Counted from the stretch's first letter, positions 48,147 to 57,798 are shown. The stretch: 64,000 nucleotides of DNA from Gammaproteobacteria bacterium (GCA_009692305.1 SHZK01000003.1:124001-188000); one strand, 5' to 3'. Notes: generated by a model from the letters alone, not told the origin. A program made the numbers and translations.

Positions 48147-48917
48147 ATGGAATTGCGTGACAAGACAGCTTTTATCACTGGTGGTGCCTCTGGACTCGGT
48201 CTGGCAACGGCGCAGAATTTTATCGCGGCAGGTGCCAGGGTTATGCTGTATGACCTCAATGCCGACTTGCTGGAAAAAGCAGCGAGCGCAATGGGAACCA
48301 ATGCACATTGGTATGCCGGTGATGTCGCTGACGAAGTTGGCGTGCAGGCGGCAATCAAGTCTGCACAGGATAAATTTGGCAGCATTCACATCAATGTAAA
48401 CTGTGCCGGCATAGGGGGCGCTGCGCGCACTGTTGGCAAGAATGGGCCAATGCCCCTGGCGAAATTTGAACATATAGTACGTGTAAACCTGATTGGTACA
48501 TTCAACGTGCTGCGCCTCTGTGCCGAGGTAATGCAAACGAATACTCCGCAAGGGGTTGATGCTGAGCGTGGCGTTATAATTAACGTAGCGTCCATTGCCG
48601 CATTCGATGGCCAGACGGGGCAGGCGGGTTACGCGGCATCGAAAGGTGGCATCGTTGCGATGACACTACCGATAGCGAGAGACCTGGCACCGCGTGGCAT
48701 TCGAGTAGTGACTATTGCTCCGGGCGTATTCGAGACGCCGTTATTGGCAGCAGCGCCGGAAGAAGTGCGAGCACCATTGATTGCAATCACCCAGTTTCCG
48801 AAACGGCTGGGGCATCCCGCAGAGTTCGCCGAGCAAGTGGCGCACATCGTCCATTGTGCATACCTGAACGGTGAGACAATTCGACTGGATGCAGGTATTC
48901 GCATGCCAGCAATATAG
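48147..48917 (+). CDS. SDR oxidoreductase (3-hydroxyacyl-CoA dehydrogenase type II-like)
   Basis: A 256-residue classical SDR: TAFITGGASGLGLATAQNF (NAD-binding), NVNCAGIGGAARTV, and the catalytic Ser/Tyr/Lys in INVASIAAFDGQTGQAGYAA then SKGG, with PRGIRVVTIAPGVFETPLL. The insert and motif pattern resemble HSD17B10/3-hydroxy-2-methylbutyryl-CoA dehydrogenases. It faces the CoA-transferase divergently and is followed by a thiolase, so it probably performs the 3-hydroxyacyl-CoA oxidation step. Confidence 0.88.
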   Translation: MELRDKTAFITGGASGLGLATAQNFIAAGARVMLYDLNADLLEKAASAMGTNAHWYAGDVADEVGVQAAIKSAQDKFGSIHINVNCAGIGGAARTVGKNGPMPLAKFEHIVRVNLIGTFNVLRLCAEVMQTNTPQGVDAERGVIINVASIAAFDGQTGQAGYAASKGGIVAMTLPIARDLAPRGIRVVTIAPGVFETPLLAAAPEEVRAPLIAITQFPKRLGHPAEFAEQVAHIVHCAYLNGETIRLDAGIRMPAI

Positions 48918-48995
48918 AAAGCAGCAATTCAATTTTAATATTTCACTTAACTTGAACATTGATCAAATAAAGAAGCCTAAAAGAGGATCACACCA

Positions 48996-50183
48996 ATGGC
49001 AGACGCATACATAGTCGGTGCAGTCCGCACCGCAACAGGCAAGAAGAAAGGGCGACTCAGTCGCATACATCCGGTAGACATGGGGGCCATGGTCGTAGAT
49101 GCGCTGGTTGATCGTACCGGCATACCAGTTGACGCGGTTGATGATGTGATCTTCGGCGTCGTAATGCAGATAGGTTCGCAGGCGAGCAATCTGGGTCGCA
49201 ACGTTTCCATGTCATCCAAGCTGGATCTGTCTGTTCCCGGCACTACCGTAGATCGGCAGTGTGGATCATCGCTGCAGGCAATTCAATTCGGCGCCCAGGC
49301 AGTAATGTCAGGCACCCAGGACGTGATTATTTCCGGTGGCGTCGAAGCCATGAGTACCGTGGAGATTGGTTCGAACATACGCGACGGACTCGAACACGGC
49401 CGCGGCAAGCCCAAAGGCGAACGGCTGGAATTGCAATATCCAGGTATTCAGTTCAGCCAGTTCGATGGCGCCGAGTTGCTGGCTGAAAAGTATGACATCT
49501 CCCGCAAGGATCTCGATGCATTCGGATTATTGAGTCATCAACGCGCAGCTGAAGCGACCCGGAAGGGATATTTCAAAAAAGAAATTGTCCCGATCCATAT
49601 CAAGCTGAAAGACGGCAAGGAAGACCTGCATGTGCTGGATGAAGGCATTCGCGCAGATGCCACACTGGCTGGCATGGAATCCCTGAAGACTCTGCGTGAA
49701 GGTGGAGTTATTACGGCGGGCACTGCGAGTCAGATCAGCGATGGTGCTGCGGCTGTGATGATTGCAAACGAGAAAGCCGTCAAGCAATACAATTTGCAAG
49801 TCCGCGCCAAGATTCACTCATTGGCAGTAGTCGGCTCGGATCCGGTGTTGATGCTGGAAGGACCAATTCCCGCATCACAAAAAGTATTGGCGAAAGCCGG
49901 ACTCACCATTGATGACATCGACCTGTATGAAGTCAACGAGGCGTTCGGCTCCGTGCCGCTGGCCTGGGCCAAGGCACTCAAGGCTGACATCAACAAGCTG
50001 AACGTGAATGGCGGTGCCCAGGCGCTCGGTCATCCGCTGGGCGGGACCGGAGCCAAGTTGATGACTACTTTGGTGCATGAATTGGAACGGCGTGGTGGTC
50101 GCTATGGATTGATCGCCATTTGTGAAGGCGGTGGCACCGCGAATGCGATGATCATTGAACGCATGAGCAGCGTGATAGCCTGA
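48996..50183 (+). CDS. Acetyl-CoA acetyltransferase (thiolase)
   Basis: A 395-residue thiolase: MADAYIVGAVRTATGKKKGR, nucleophile C89 in TVDRQCGSSLQAI, GGVEAMST, EVNEAFGSVPLAWAK, the catalytic His in NGGAQALGHPLGGTGAK, and the second Cys in AICEGGGTANAM. AGGAT upstream serves as ribosome-binding site. It would cleave 3-ketoacyl-CoA in the same pathway as the flanking SDR and acyl-CoA dehydrogenase. Confidence 0.94.
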   Translation: MADAYIVGAVRTATGKKKGRLSRIHPVDMGAMVVDALVDRTGIPVDAVDDVIFGVVMQIGSQASNLGRNVSMSSKLDLSVPGTTVDRQCGSSLQAIQFGAQAVMSGTQDVIISGGVEAMSTVEIGSNIRDGLEHGRGKPKGERLELQYPGIQFSQFDGAELLAEKYDISRKDLDAFGLLSHQRAAEATRKGYFKKEIVPIHIKLKDGKEDLHVLDEGIRADATLAGMESLKTLREGGVITAGTASQISDGAAAVMIANEKAVKQYNLQVRAKIHSLAVVGSDPVLMLEGPIPASQKVLAKAGLTIDDIDLYEVNEAFGSVPLAWAKALKADINKLNVNGGAQALGHPLGGTGAKLMTTLVHELERRGGRYGLIAICEGGGTANAMIIERMSSVIA

Positions 50184-50238
50184 TTCATGCAACCCGGACT
50201 ACGGTCAACTTTTCGAAATACTCAAAACGGCAACTCCT

Positions 50239-51399
50239 ATGTTTGATAATCATGTAAGCCCATGGATGGATGAAGAACTTCATATCATGCGTGATGCGGT
50301 GCGGAAGTTTTTCCAGAAAGAATTCGTACCAAACATGGAGAAGTGGGAGAAGCAGGGATACATCGATCGCGAGGCGTGGCGGGTGGCCGGCGCGGCTGGC
50401 ATTCTGTGTGCATCCATTCCCACAGAATATGGCGGCGGTGGCGGTGATTTCAGGCATGAGATGGTGCTGGTGGAAGAGATAGGCTACGCCCGTCTTGGCA
50501 GTTTCGGTAATGGCGTGCATTCTGGAATCGTGGCGCATTACATCAATGCGTATGGTTCCGAGGCGCAAAAGCAGGCCTGGTTACCGAAGATGGCCAGTGG
50601 CGAAATGGTAGGAGCGATCGCGATGACCGAGCCCGGTACGGGTTCGGACTTGCAAGCGGTCGCCACCACGGCGATCAAGCAGGGCGATCACTACGTAATC
50701 AACGGCCAGAAGACTTTCCTGACTAACGGCCAGACTGCCAACCTGATTTGTGTGGTGGCGAAGACTGATCCGACAGAGTCAGCCAAGGGCATATCACTCA
50801 TAGTAGTCGAAACAGACAAGGTCGAAGGCAAGGGCGGCTTCAATCGCGGCCGCAATCTGGAAAAGCTCGGCATGAAAGCGCAGGACACCTCCGAAATTTT
50901 CTTTGATGAAGTAAGAGTGCCAGTGGCGAATTTACTCGGTTCTGCGGAAGGGCGCGGTTTCATACAACTCATGCAACAATTGCCACAAGAGCGTCTCATA
51001 ATCGCGGCCGGTGCCTGCGCAGCTATGGAGTACGCATTGAAAATCACCAGCGAATACGTGAAACAACGCAAGGCCTTCGGCAAACGCATTCTCGATTTTC
51101 AAAATACCCAATTCAAACTGGCAGAGCGCTATACCGAGGCGCGGCTGGCGCGCGTGTTTGTCGATGATTGTGCCATGAAACTCGCGGCGGGCACGCTGGA
51201 TGAGACCACTGCTGCCATGGCGAAATGGTGGACGACGCAAAAACAATGTGAAATCGTCGATGAGTGCCTGCAGTTTTTTGGTGGTTACGGTTACATGCTG
51301 GAGTATCCGATCGCGAAGATGTATGCCGACAGTCGTATCCAGAAAATCTACGGTGGCAGCAACGAGATCATGAAAATGCTGATTGCGCGGGCAATCTAG
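50239..51399 (+). CDS. Acyl-CoA dehydrogenase
   Basis: A 386-residue FAD enzyme: EELHIMRDAVRKFFQKEF at the N-terminus, IAMTEPGTGSDLQAVATTA, YVINGQKTFLTNGQTANL, and the C-terminal RKAFGKRILDFQNTQFKLAE and FFGGYGYMLEYPIAKMYADS with IYGGSNEIM. All FAD-contact motifs are present. Substrate chain type is not predictable; the neighbours suggest a branched or unusual acyl chain. Confidence 0.94.
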   Translation: MFDNHVSPWMDEELHIMRDAVRKFFQKEFVPNMEKWEKQGYIDREAWRVAGAAGILCASIPTEYGGGGGDFRHEMVLVEEIGYARLGSFGNGVHSGIVAHYINAYGSEAQKQAWLPKMASGEMVGAIAMTEPGTGSDLQAVATTAIKQGDHYVINGQKTFLTNGQTANLICVVAKTDPTESAKGISLIVVETDKVEGKGGFNRGRNLEKLGMKAQDTSEIFFDEVRVPVANLLGSAEGRGFIQLMQQLPQERLIIAAGACAAMEYALKITSEYVKQRKAFGKRILDFQNTQFKLAERYTEARLARVFVDDCAMKLAAGTLDETTAAMAKWWTTQKQCEIVDECLQFFGGYGYMLEYPIAKMYADSRIQKIYGGSNEIMKMLIARAI

Positions 51400-51405
51400 G
51401 CGGCG

Positions 51406-52605
51406 TTGAAACTCACCCCAACTATCGCAATTTTCTGCGCCCGCGCGCTGCGTGATTTTGGCGACGGCTTCATTGTTGTATTACTGCCGGTGTACCTGAC
51501 TGCCATCGGCTTCGATGCCCTGCAAATCGGACTGGTGGCGACGCTCGCCTTACTCGGTTCAGCCGCTATGACTCTGGCGGCCGGTCTGCTGGGAGTGCGC
51601 ATCGACAAACGCACGCTATTGCTGGCGGCTTCATGTCTGATGGTGGTCACTGGTGTCGCCTACGCGGCCACCGCTACCACAGCGCTGATCCTGCTGATCG
51701 CCTTCGTCGGCACTATCAATCCTTCCTCCGGCAGCGTCAGCATCTTTGTGCCGCTGGAGCATGCGGTGCTTGCCCATGCAGTTGCAGATAGCGCGCGCAC
51801 GCGCATGTTTTCCAATTACAGTTTGATCGGCGCGCTGGCTGCTGCAGCTGGCGCCCTGCTGGTGGGCAGTCCTGATCTCGCCGTGAATTTTGGCATGGAG
51901 CGTGTCGCTGCCATCAAGCTCTTGTTTATTTTCTATGCCGTGCTCGGAATCGCTGGCGGCTGGTTCTATATCTGTATTCCTGCAGACAATACTCCCGCGC
52001 AGGAGCGACCTAGGGCAGCGCTGGGGCCATCGCGCAAAATCGTCTATAAGCTGGCGGCACTATTCAGTATTGATGCCTTCGCCGGTGGTTTCGCAGTGCA
52101 ATCGCTGATGGCGCTGTGGTTATTCAATAAATTTGGATTGTCGCTCACGACTGCCGGAGTATTTTTCTTCTGGAGCGGGGTCTTCGCCGCGTTTTCATTT
52201 CCGGTTGCTGCCTGGCTGTCCCGCAAGATTGGCCTGATCAACACCATGGTGTTCACGCACATCCCCTCCAATCTGTTCCTGATCTGCGCGGCGCTGGCTC
52301 CCAGTTTGAATCTAACCCTGTTGTTTCTGCTGGCGCGCGCGGCCCTCTCGCAAATGGATGTGCCAACACGCTCATCATATGTGATGGCGATGGTGACACC
52401 TGCCGAACGACCGGCTGCCGCCAGTTTCACTTCGGTGCCGCGCAGTCTCGCTGCTGCCTTGAGTCCAGCAATTGCTGGAGCATTATTCGCTGCGGGCTTC
52501 GAGGCCTGGCCATTGATCATCTGTGGTGTGCTGAAGATTGGCTACGATATCCTGCTGCTGCTCACGTTCAGGCAGTTCAAACCGCCCGAGGAGCTGCAGG
52601 TATAA
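51406..52605 (+). CDS. MFS transporter
   Basis: A 399-residue protein with about twelve hydrophobic segments, beginning at a TTG (51406) preceded by AGGCGG, six bases after the acyl-CoA dehydrogenase stop: LRDFGDGFIVVLLPVYLTAI, GLVATLALLGSAAMTLAAGL, a short loop GVRIDKRTLLL in the place of the MFS A motif, and a second half starting at about residue 210. The spacing implies co-transcription with the acyl-CoA genes, so it may import or export a substrate of that pathway. Family placement beyond MFS is uncertain. Confidence 0.82.
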   Translation: MKLTPTIAIFCARALRDFGDGFIVVLLPVYLTAIGFDALQIGLVATLALLGSAAMTLAAGLLGVRIDKRTLLLAASCLMVVTGVAYAATATTALILLIAFVGTINPSSGSVSIFVPLEHAVLAHAVADSARTRMFSNYSLIGALAAAAGALLVGSPDLAVNFGMERVAAIKLLFIFYAVLGIAGGWFYICIPADNTPAQERPRAALGPSRKIVYKLAALFSIDAFAGGFAVQSLMALWLFNKFGLSLTTAGVFFFWSGVFAAFSFPVAAWLSRKIGLINTMVFTHIPSNLFLICAALAPSLNLTLLFLLARAALSQMDVPTRSSYVMAMVTPAERPAAASFTSVPRSLAAALSPAIAGALFAAGFEAWPLIICGVLKIGYDILLLLTFRQFKPPEELQV

Positions 52606-52618
52606 AACCGGCATGAAG

Positions 52619-52667
52619 CATAAAGGGGCTGCGGGGATTAACATTTAATCCCCGCAGCCCCTTTATG
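52619..52667. terminator. Perfect 23-bp-arm hairpin between convergent genes
   Basis: CATAAAGGGGCTGCGGGGAT... (52619-52641) is followed by a 3-base loop and its exact complement (52645-52667). It separates the plus-strand MFS gene from the minus-strand ligase gene. There is no U-tract, so classical Rho-independent termination is not assured, but a bidirectional transcript-end or mRNA-stabilising role is the simplest reading. Confidence 0.6.
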
Positions 52668-52708
52668 TTGTGCCTTATGTTGTACCTTATGGAGTGCCTT
52701 ATGGAGTG
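52661..52708. repeat. 12-bp tandem repeat, four units, overlapping a stop codon
   Basis: CTTTATGTTGTG, CCTTATGTTGTA, CCTTATGGAGTG, CCTTATGGAGTG run from 52661 to 52708. The ligase stop codon (TAA, minus strand, 52701-52699) lies in the last unit, so the final residues of the ligase come from the repeat. The first unit overlaps the right arm of the hairpin. Confidence 0.75.
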
Positions 52709-54348
52709 GTCCGGCTTGCCAGCGACGGCAGTTTGTAGCCGTCCGCCTCCAGCTTGGCGCGGATCGCCTTCTTGTCGATCTTGCCAGTTGAGGTGAGCGG
52801 AATGGCGTCAGTTTCGATGACGTCATCCGGCAGCTGCCACTTCGCAAATATTTTCGCGCAGTGGTCGATGACTGCTGCTTTGTCCAGCTTCTGACCTGCG
52901 ACCATCTTTACCAGTGCCACCGGGCGCTCATCCCATTTCGGATGCGGCTGTGCCACGACTGCAGCTTGCGCTACCTGTGGCATGGCAACGATATGATTTT
53001 CCAGATCCACCGACGAGATCCATTCACCGCCTGACTTGATCAGGTCTTTCGAACGGTCGGCAATTAATATGTATTGCTCCGGGTCGATCTTGGCTACATC
53101 ACCGGTGACCAACCAACCATTGTGAAACTTGTCTGGTTGTGGGTCGTTAAAATACTCCGATGCAATCCAGGGGCCGCGTATGCACAGTTCGCCCACTGCC
53201 ACACCGTCGTGTGGCAGCCGCTTCCAGTTTTCGTCAAAGATTTCAATTTCGAGTCCCGGCATAGCCAGCCCGGCCTTCGCAACATTCTTGAACTGTTCAT
53301 CTTCAGAGATGCCGACCTGCGAGCGTTTGGCCAACTTTCGCGACAAAGTACCAAGCGGGTTGGTTTCAGTCATGCCCCAGCCCTGGATCATTTCGATATG
53401 ATAAGCATCCCAGTACCAGCGCATCATCGATACCGGTGGCGCGGAGCCGCCGCATGTAAGTCGCGTGAGTTTACTCAGATCATACTTGCCTGGATTCGCT
53501 TCCAGCGCAGCTCTCACTCCTTGCCAGATGGTCGGAACTCCGGCAGAAATTGACACCTGCTCTTCATGCATCAATTTGAGAAACGCATCCGGCACCATGA
53601 AGCGATGCGGAAATACTTGTTTGCAGCCGAGCATGGAGGCGCAGAACGGCAAGCCCCAGCCCATCGCATGAAACATCGGAACTATGCCTAACAATGAATC
53701 GAGGGAAGACAGGCCGATTGAATCGGTCAGCCCTTCGGTGAGTGTGTGCAAATAAGTAGAGCGATTGGTGTACATCACGCCCTTCGGTTTGCCAGTGGTA
53801 CCTGAGGTGTAGCAAAGACCCATCGGTGAGGTTTCCGGAATTTCTGGCCATTCATACTCGGTGGGCTGACCCTTGATGAAATCTTCGTAGTCGATCTGAT
53901 TCTTGAATGTGCTTTTGCCGCCTTCTCCATGCCGACAGATGACCAATAGTTCGACGCAGGGTATTTTGTCCCACAAGCATTCCAGTAGTGGCAATAAATC
54001 TTCGTCGGCGAAAATCACGCGATCTCCAGCGTGATTGATGATGTATTCGAGATCGATGGCAGACAAGCGGATATTTAATGTATGCAACACTGCGCCCATT
54101 GATGGCACGGCCTGGTATAACTCCAGATGTCGGTAGTTGTTCCACATAAAACTGCCGATGCGATCACCGACCTTGATGCCATGCTTCTGCAAGGCATGTG
54201 CCACCTGATTGGCCCGCTGCCAGGTCTGTTTGAGCGTCTGCCGATGGGTGCCTGCGGCCTGCATGGTCACTACTTCCACATTCGGGTCGAGGATGGCGCC
54301 GCGTCCCAATATTCGTGACATCAACAGTGGCGTGTTTTGCATGGTCAT
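52699..54348 (-). CDS. AMP-forming acyl-CoA ligase (long-chain fatty acid type)
   Basis: From the ATG at 54348 the product is 549 residues: P-loop [20 protein letters not shown]4/A5 motifs [10 protein letters not shown] and [25 protein letters not shown], hinge [20 protein letters not shown] and the acyl-adenylate Lys in TSTGKIDKK. It activates a carboxylic acid to its CoA ester for the acyl-CoA cluster. The similarity pattern ([32 protein letters not shown]) is that of medium/long-chain ligases used in beta-oxidation. The open frame runs on to 54507 through a tandem repeat; that part has no family resemblance. Confidence 0.92.
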   Translation of the reverse strand: MTMQNTPLLMSRILGRGAILDPNVEVVTMQAAGTHRQTLKQTWQRANQVAHALQKHGIKVGDRIGSFMWNNYRHLELYQAVPSMGAVLHTLNIRLSAIDLEYIINHAGDRVIFADEDLLPLLECLWDKIPCVELLVICRHGEGGKSTFKNQIDYEDFIKGQPTEYEWPEIPETSPMGLCYTSGTTGKPKGVMYTNRSTYLHTLTEGLTDSIGLSSLDSLLGIVPMFHAMGWGLPFCASMLGCKQVFPHRFMVPDAFLKLMHEEQVSISAGVPTIWQGVRAALEANPGKYDLSKLTRLTCGGSAPPVSMMRWYWDAYHIEMIQGWGMTETNPLGTLSRKLAKRSQVGISEDEQFKNVAKAGLAMPGLEIEIFDENWKRLPHDGVAVGELCIRGPWIASEYFNDPQPDKFHNGWLVTGDVAKIDPEQYILIADRSKDLIKSGGEWISSVDLENHIVAMPQVAQAAVVAQPHPKWDERPVALVKMVAGQKLDKAAVIDHCAKIFAKWQLPDDVIETDAIPLTSTGKIDKKAIRAKLEADGYKLPSLASRTTP

Positions 54349-54894
54349 TCCGGTGGTCCCCTTTTGTTCTATTTTGCGGAATACGCAAGGACAGGCAGGA
54401 TAGCCGATTAACTGCTTCAAATTCAATTCCGGGGCTGTGGCTTTGGTTTTCTCCTCTGATCGGACGCGGTTCTCCTTTGATCTCAAACAGCTCTCCTTCG
54501 ATCTCAAACAGTTCTCCTTCGATCGGCACCGGGGTGGTATTGGGGTTCCGCTGCAGACCGCGCCGCTCCGCGGTGCCCTCCCTCAAAAAAATGCCTTGTA
54601 CTGCGGCCATTTTTGCTCCTTCGGCGCTGGTCTTTGATTGCAGCGAACCCCACTACCACCCCGGTGCCTTCGCAATTGCGATGCGGTTTGGAAATTCAAC
54701 TTCGATCAAAGGAATTCAATTCAGATTCAAGCCCGGATCGGAGGTGATCGTCACCGAGCAATCAGACGCGCAGCGTCGCGAGGGGATGATCACCTGCGAG
54801 TCGGGCGAAAAGTAGCTGGCTGCGTTCAGTGATTTGATAAGACGGCGGGCGAAGGTTATTCTGGATTCCTGAACATCATTACAAAGGCAAGCAG
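54349..54894. other. Gene-poor interval with 21-bp repeats; small minus-strand frame
   Basis: Between the ligase and the dehalogenase no family gene is recognised. A minus-strand frame starts at an ATG at 54610 behind a strong AAGGAG site and runs to 54164, overlapping the ligase start in another frame; its first 50 residues include the heptad EGELFEI repeated, encoded by the 21-bp repeat. The remainder is arbitrary-looking sequence overlapping the ligase, so a short translated leader or a remnant is possible. GGTGATCGTCACC (54743-54755) is a perfect short palindrome that might be an operator or chance. Confidence 0.4.
54469..54531. repeat. 21-bp tandem repeat, three units
   Basis: Units at 54469-54489 (GTTCTCCTTTGATCTCAAAC...), 54490-54510 (GCTCTCCTTCGATCTCAAAC...) and 54511-54531 (GTTCTCCTTCGATCGGCACC...), with a more decayed unit just before (TTTTCTCCTCTGATCGGAC). 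The period equals seven codons, and on the minus strand it encodes a heptad repeat in the frame that starts at 54610. Confidence 0.8.
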
Positions 54895-55776
54895 ATGATT
54901 AGTGCCAGAGAGCATCCAAAGCACAAGCTTAAGGTGAAGGGCTGCACCATGAACTATGTGGAGATGGGGAGTGGGGATCCGATTATTTTTCAGCATGGTA
55001 ATCCGACTTCATCCTATTTATGGCGCAATGTAATGCCCCATCTGCAGGATCAGGGGCGCTGTATCGCGCTGGATTTGATTGGTATGGGGGATTCGGATAA
55101 GTTGCCGAATGCGGGGCCAGATCGATATACCCTCGCTGAGCATATTGAATATTTCGATGCGGCGATGACACAGTTGGGCGTTACTGACAATGTGACGCTT
55201 GTGATTCACGATTGGGGTTCGGCGATTGGGTTTGATTGGGCCAATCGGCATCGGGCGGCAGTCAAGGGAATCGCCTATATGGAAGGCATCGTGTGTCCGG
55301 TACGGAGTTGGGAGGATTGGCCGGAAGCCGCGCGGGGGATTTTTCAGGGGCTTAGATCGGCGGCTGGTGACGCCATGATTCTTGAGAAGAATGTGTTTAT
55401 CGAACGCATATTGCCTGGCTCAATTCTTAGAAAATTGACTGAAGCAGAGATGACCGTGTATCGGCGTCCTTTTCTGAACCCTGGTGAAGATCGTCGTCCG
55501 ACCCTGACATGGCCGCGACAGATTCCAATTGCTGGCGAGCCAGCAGACGTGGTGAAGCTGGTACAGAGCTATGCTGATTGGCTAAGCGCGTCAAGCTTGC
55601 CTAAATTGTTTATAAACGCCGATCCTGGTGCGATTCTGATTGGCGCACAGCGTGAGTTCTGCCGCCGGTGGCCGAACCAGCAGGAAGTAACTGTATCCGG
55701 CAATCATTTCTTGCAGGAAGATTCTCCAGATGAAATCGGCAAGGCAATTGAAGAGTGGCGCCGCAGTATTGCCTGA
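54895..55776 (+). CDS. Haloalkane dehalogenase, subfamily II (LinB/DhaA-like)
   Basis: Hydrolytic cleavage of carbon-halogen bonds in haloalkanes. The 293-residue alpha/beta-hydrolase has the complete catalytic pentad of the class: N36 in [13 protein letters not shown] and W107 (halide stabilisers), D106 in [13 protein letters not shown] (nucleophile), E130 in AYMEGI (acid) and H271 in SGNHFLQED (base). Positions agree within two residues of LinB (N38, D108, W109, E132, H272). It is preceded by AAGG. It stands alone between the repeat-bearing interval and an unknown secreted protein; natural substrate unknown. Confidence 0.9.
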   Translation: MISAREHPKHKLKVKGCTMNYVEMGSGDPIIFQHGNPTSSYLWRNVMPHLQDQGRCIALDLIGMGDSDKLPNAGPDRYTLAEHIEYFDAAMTQLGVTDNVTLVIHDWGSAIGFDWANRHRAAVKGIAYMEGIVCPVRSWEDWPEAARGIFQGLRSAAGDAMILEKNVFIERILPGSILRKLTEAEMTVYRRPFLNPGEDRRPTLTWPRQIPIAGEPADVVKLVQSYADWLSASSLPKLFINADPGAILIGAQREFCRRWPNQQEVTVSGNHFLQEDSPDEIGKAIEEWRRSIA

Positions 55777-55796
55777 TACTCAAATAGAACCAATTT

Positions 55797-56417
55797 ATGA
55801 GAACACGCGTGCGTAAAAAAGTATTTACATCACATCGGTTATATTGCCTGCTCACGGCCGGCTGCGCCTTGCTGGCTGCAATTGCTGTTAACGCTGCAGA
55901 AGGGATTGATGCTGAATCAGCTATTGTCGGTTCTTGGGTGGTGAACGAGAAGCTGAGTGACAACACCGATGATCAGGTGGAGGCAGCTATCAAGGAAGCT
56001 GGCGGCAAAGGGAGCCGGGGCTGGTTTAATCGCGAAGAGGAATTCTATAGAGGGGGTCCGGCGGAGCAGGAACTGTATGATCGTATCTCTTACGACAAAG
56101 TGCTCACGATCGAGTATGGGAGTCCCGAATTTCGTTTTCAGTATGCGGATAATTTTACGCGCGTCTTCCACACTGATGGGCGCAGGCGTCAATCTGCCGC
56201 GAACAGTTTTTTTACCGGAGGTGGCGAAGATTTTTCCTTCGCGAACTGGAATGGGGACAAGCTGATCGTGGAAGCGCGTCCACGGGATGGCGGTTTTACT
56301 CTGGAAACCTACTCACTACAGGCGAATGGGCAGCAACTACGCGTGGAAATGGTCATTGAACCGGATGGCTTTGGTGCGGCGATAAACCTGGTGCGGGTTT
56401 ACGATCGAAGGGACTGA
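55797..56417 (+). CDS. Exported protein of unknown function
   Basis: A 206-residue product with a signal peptide (RLYCLLTAGCALLAAIAVNA). The mature part starts IVGSWVVNEKLSDNTDDQVE and has YGSPEFRFQYADNFTRVFHT then DGRRR, NWNGDKLIVEARPRDGGFTL and AAINLVRVYDRRD. It looks like a small beta-rich, lipocalin- or avidin-like domain, as in other bacterial proteins that begin IxGxWxLN; I cannot assign a named family. It follows the dehalogenase by 20 bases and may be co-transcribed with it. Confidence 0.65.
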   Translation: MRTRVRKKVFTSHRLYCLLTAGCALLAAIAVNAAEGIDAESAIVGSWVVNEKLSDNTDDQVEAAIKEAGGKGSRGWFNREEEFYRGGPAEQELYDRISYDKVLTIEYGSPEFRFQYADNFTRVFHTDGRRRQSAANSFFTGGGEDFSFANWNGDKLIVEARPRDGGFTLETYSLQANGQQLRVEMVIEPDGFGAAINLVRVYDRRD

Positions 56418-56595
56418 TTATTGCTTTAGCTAAAGTCTTCTGGCCGGCGTTCTGCGCGATAGCCGCGCAGAATTCAATATAATTTTGTTCTCAACCCGGC
56501 TTTTTACTTTTTTCAGTTAACACTCGGACGGTGTCAACTCAAAACCTGCTCAGGCGTTCTTGCTATCGACAATCAAAAAAATCGAGGATTGGCGG

Positions 56596-57753
56596 ATGAA
56601 ACTGCTTTTGCTGTTTATTGCCGCACTCACTTGCAGCTTTTCAGTCTTGGCCGACGAGCTGTCTGATGCCAACCAGCTGTTCGACTTTGTCGAAAAGAAC
56701 TATGCGCAGTACTTCAGCCCGGCCGCCCAGTCTACCCAGACAGTGCAGGGCTATCTGGTGCGCTACTACCCGAATACCAACACTTATCTGGCCACCAACG
56801 CCGGCAGTGTGTATGTGCACGGCGTGCAGTTTGGCGTTGGTATCATCCGGGTGGGATTGGTGACAGACTTCATCACGCCAGCCGTCGGCAGTGGCAGCAG
56901 TACCGCCAACGCCGTTATTGATCTCACCAATCTGATTCTGACCAAACGTGCCGGCAACTGCAGTGACTTCGCTGGCACTTACAAGGGCACCGCGCAGGAT
57001 ATCGCGCGCAACCTCAGCTTTACCGGCAATCTGGCAATTGCCGTGAGTAACAACACCTGCACCTTCACCAGCAATAACATTCCCAATCACACCATGGGGC
57101 AGGGCGGCGCGTTTGCCACCCCGGTGAGCGCGCAGAACTCGAATTTCCGCATGACAGCCACTCCAGCTTTCGCTGCACAAATCTCGGCACTGGGGCTGAC
57201 ATGGAACAGCGGCGTGTTACTGAATGGCGTGCGCATCGACATGTTTGCAGCCGCTTGCTTCGGCGTGGGCGACGGCAAGATTGGCTGCAACAACGAAAGC
57301 CAGCCATGGCGCTACGACCCGATGTCACCCAAGAACAATTTCGGTACCGACAACCACAATGCCCATACCCAGCCAAACGGCGTCTACCACTACCACGGAA
57401 ACCCGAAGACGTTGTTCGATTTCAGCAAGGTGGTGGAATCACCGGTGGTGGGCTTCGCGGCCGATGGCTTCCCGCTGTTCGGCTGCTGCTTCAAAGACGC
57501 CGCTGGCACCGTACACAAGGCCCGCTCAAGCTACCGCCTCAAAAGCGGCAGCCGCCCCACCGGCAGCGGTAACCCGGGCGGCGTGTACGACGGCACTTAC
57601 CGGGATGATTATGAGTTTGTCAGCAACCTCGGCGATCTCGACAGCTGTAACGGCATGACCGTGAGCGGCATCTATGGTTACTGCATCACCGACGAGTTCC
57701 CGTACATGACCAACTGCTTTCGCGGCACGCCCGATACCTCGTTTCGCAAGTGA
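56596..57753 (+). CDS. Secreted YHYH-domain protein
   Basis: From the ATG at 56596, behind GAGG, the product is 385 residues with a signal peptide (MKLLLLFIAALTCSFSVLAD). After an N-terminal domain of about 85 residues (FDFVEKNYAQYFSPAAQSTQ, YLVRYYPNTNTYLATNAG) of a type common on secreted gammaproteobacterial proteins, the C-terminal part is a YHYH domain with NGVYHYHGNP, GFAADGFPLFG, DGTYRDDYEFV and a Cys-rich ending (CNGMTVSGIYGYCITDEFP). The YHYH family is extracellular with unknown function and is thought to bind metal. Confidence 0.82.
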   Translation: MKLLLLFIAALTCSFSVLADELSDANQLFDFVEKNYAQYFSPAAQSTQTVQGYLVRYYPNTNTYLATNAGSVYVHGVQFGVGIIRVGLVTDFITPAVGSGSSTANAVIDLTNLILTKRAGNCSDFAGTYKGTAQDIARNLSFTGNLAIAVSNNTCTFTSNNIPNHTMGQGGAFATPVSAQNSNFRMTATPAFAAQISALGLTWNSGVLLNGVRIDMFAAACFGVGDGKIGCNNESQPWRYDPMSPKNNFGTDNHNAHTQPNGVYHYHGNPKTLFDFSKVVESPVVGFAADGFPLFGCCFKDAAGTVHKARSSYRLKSGSRPTGSGNPGGVYDGTYRDDYEFVSNLGDLDSCNGMTVSGIYGYCITDEFPYMTNCFRGTPDTSFRK

Positions 57754-57798
57754 ACGGCTGGCCGTAGTGCTCCGCAGTAATCATGCCAGCACTGCCAA

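Noticed and set aside
54743-54755. Palindrome GGTGATCGTCACC as a regulator operator
   Set aside because: Five-base arms are short enough to arise by chance and no regulator gene is adjacent, so it is mentioned only within the interval description.
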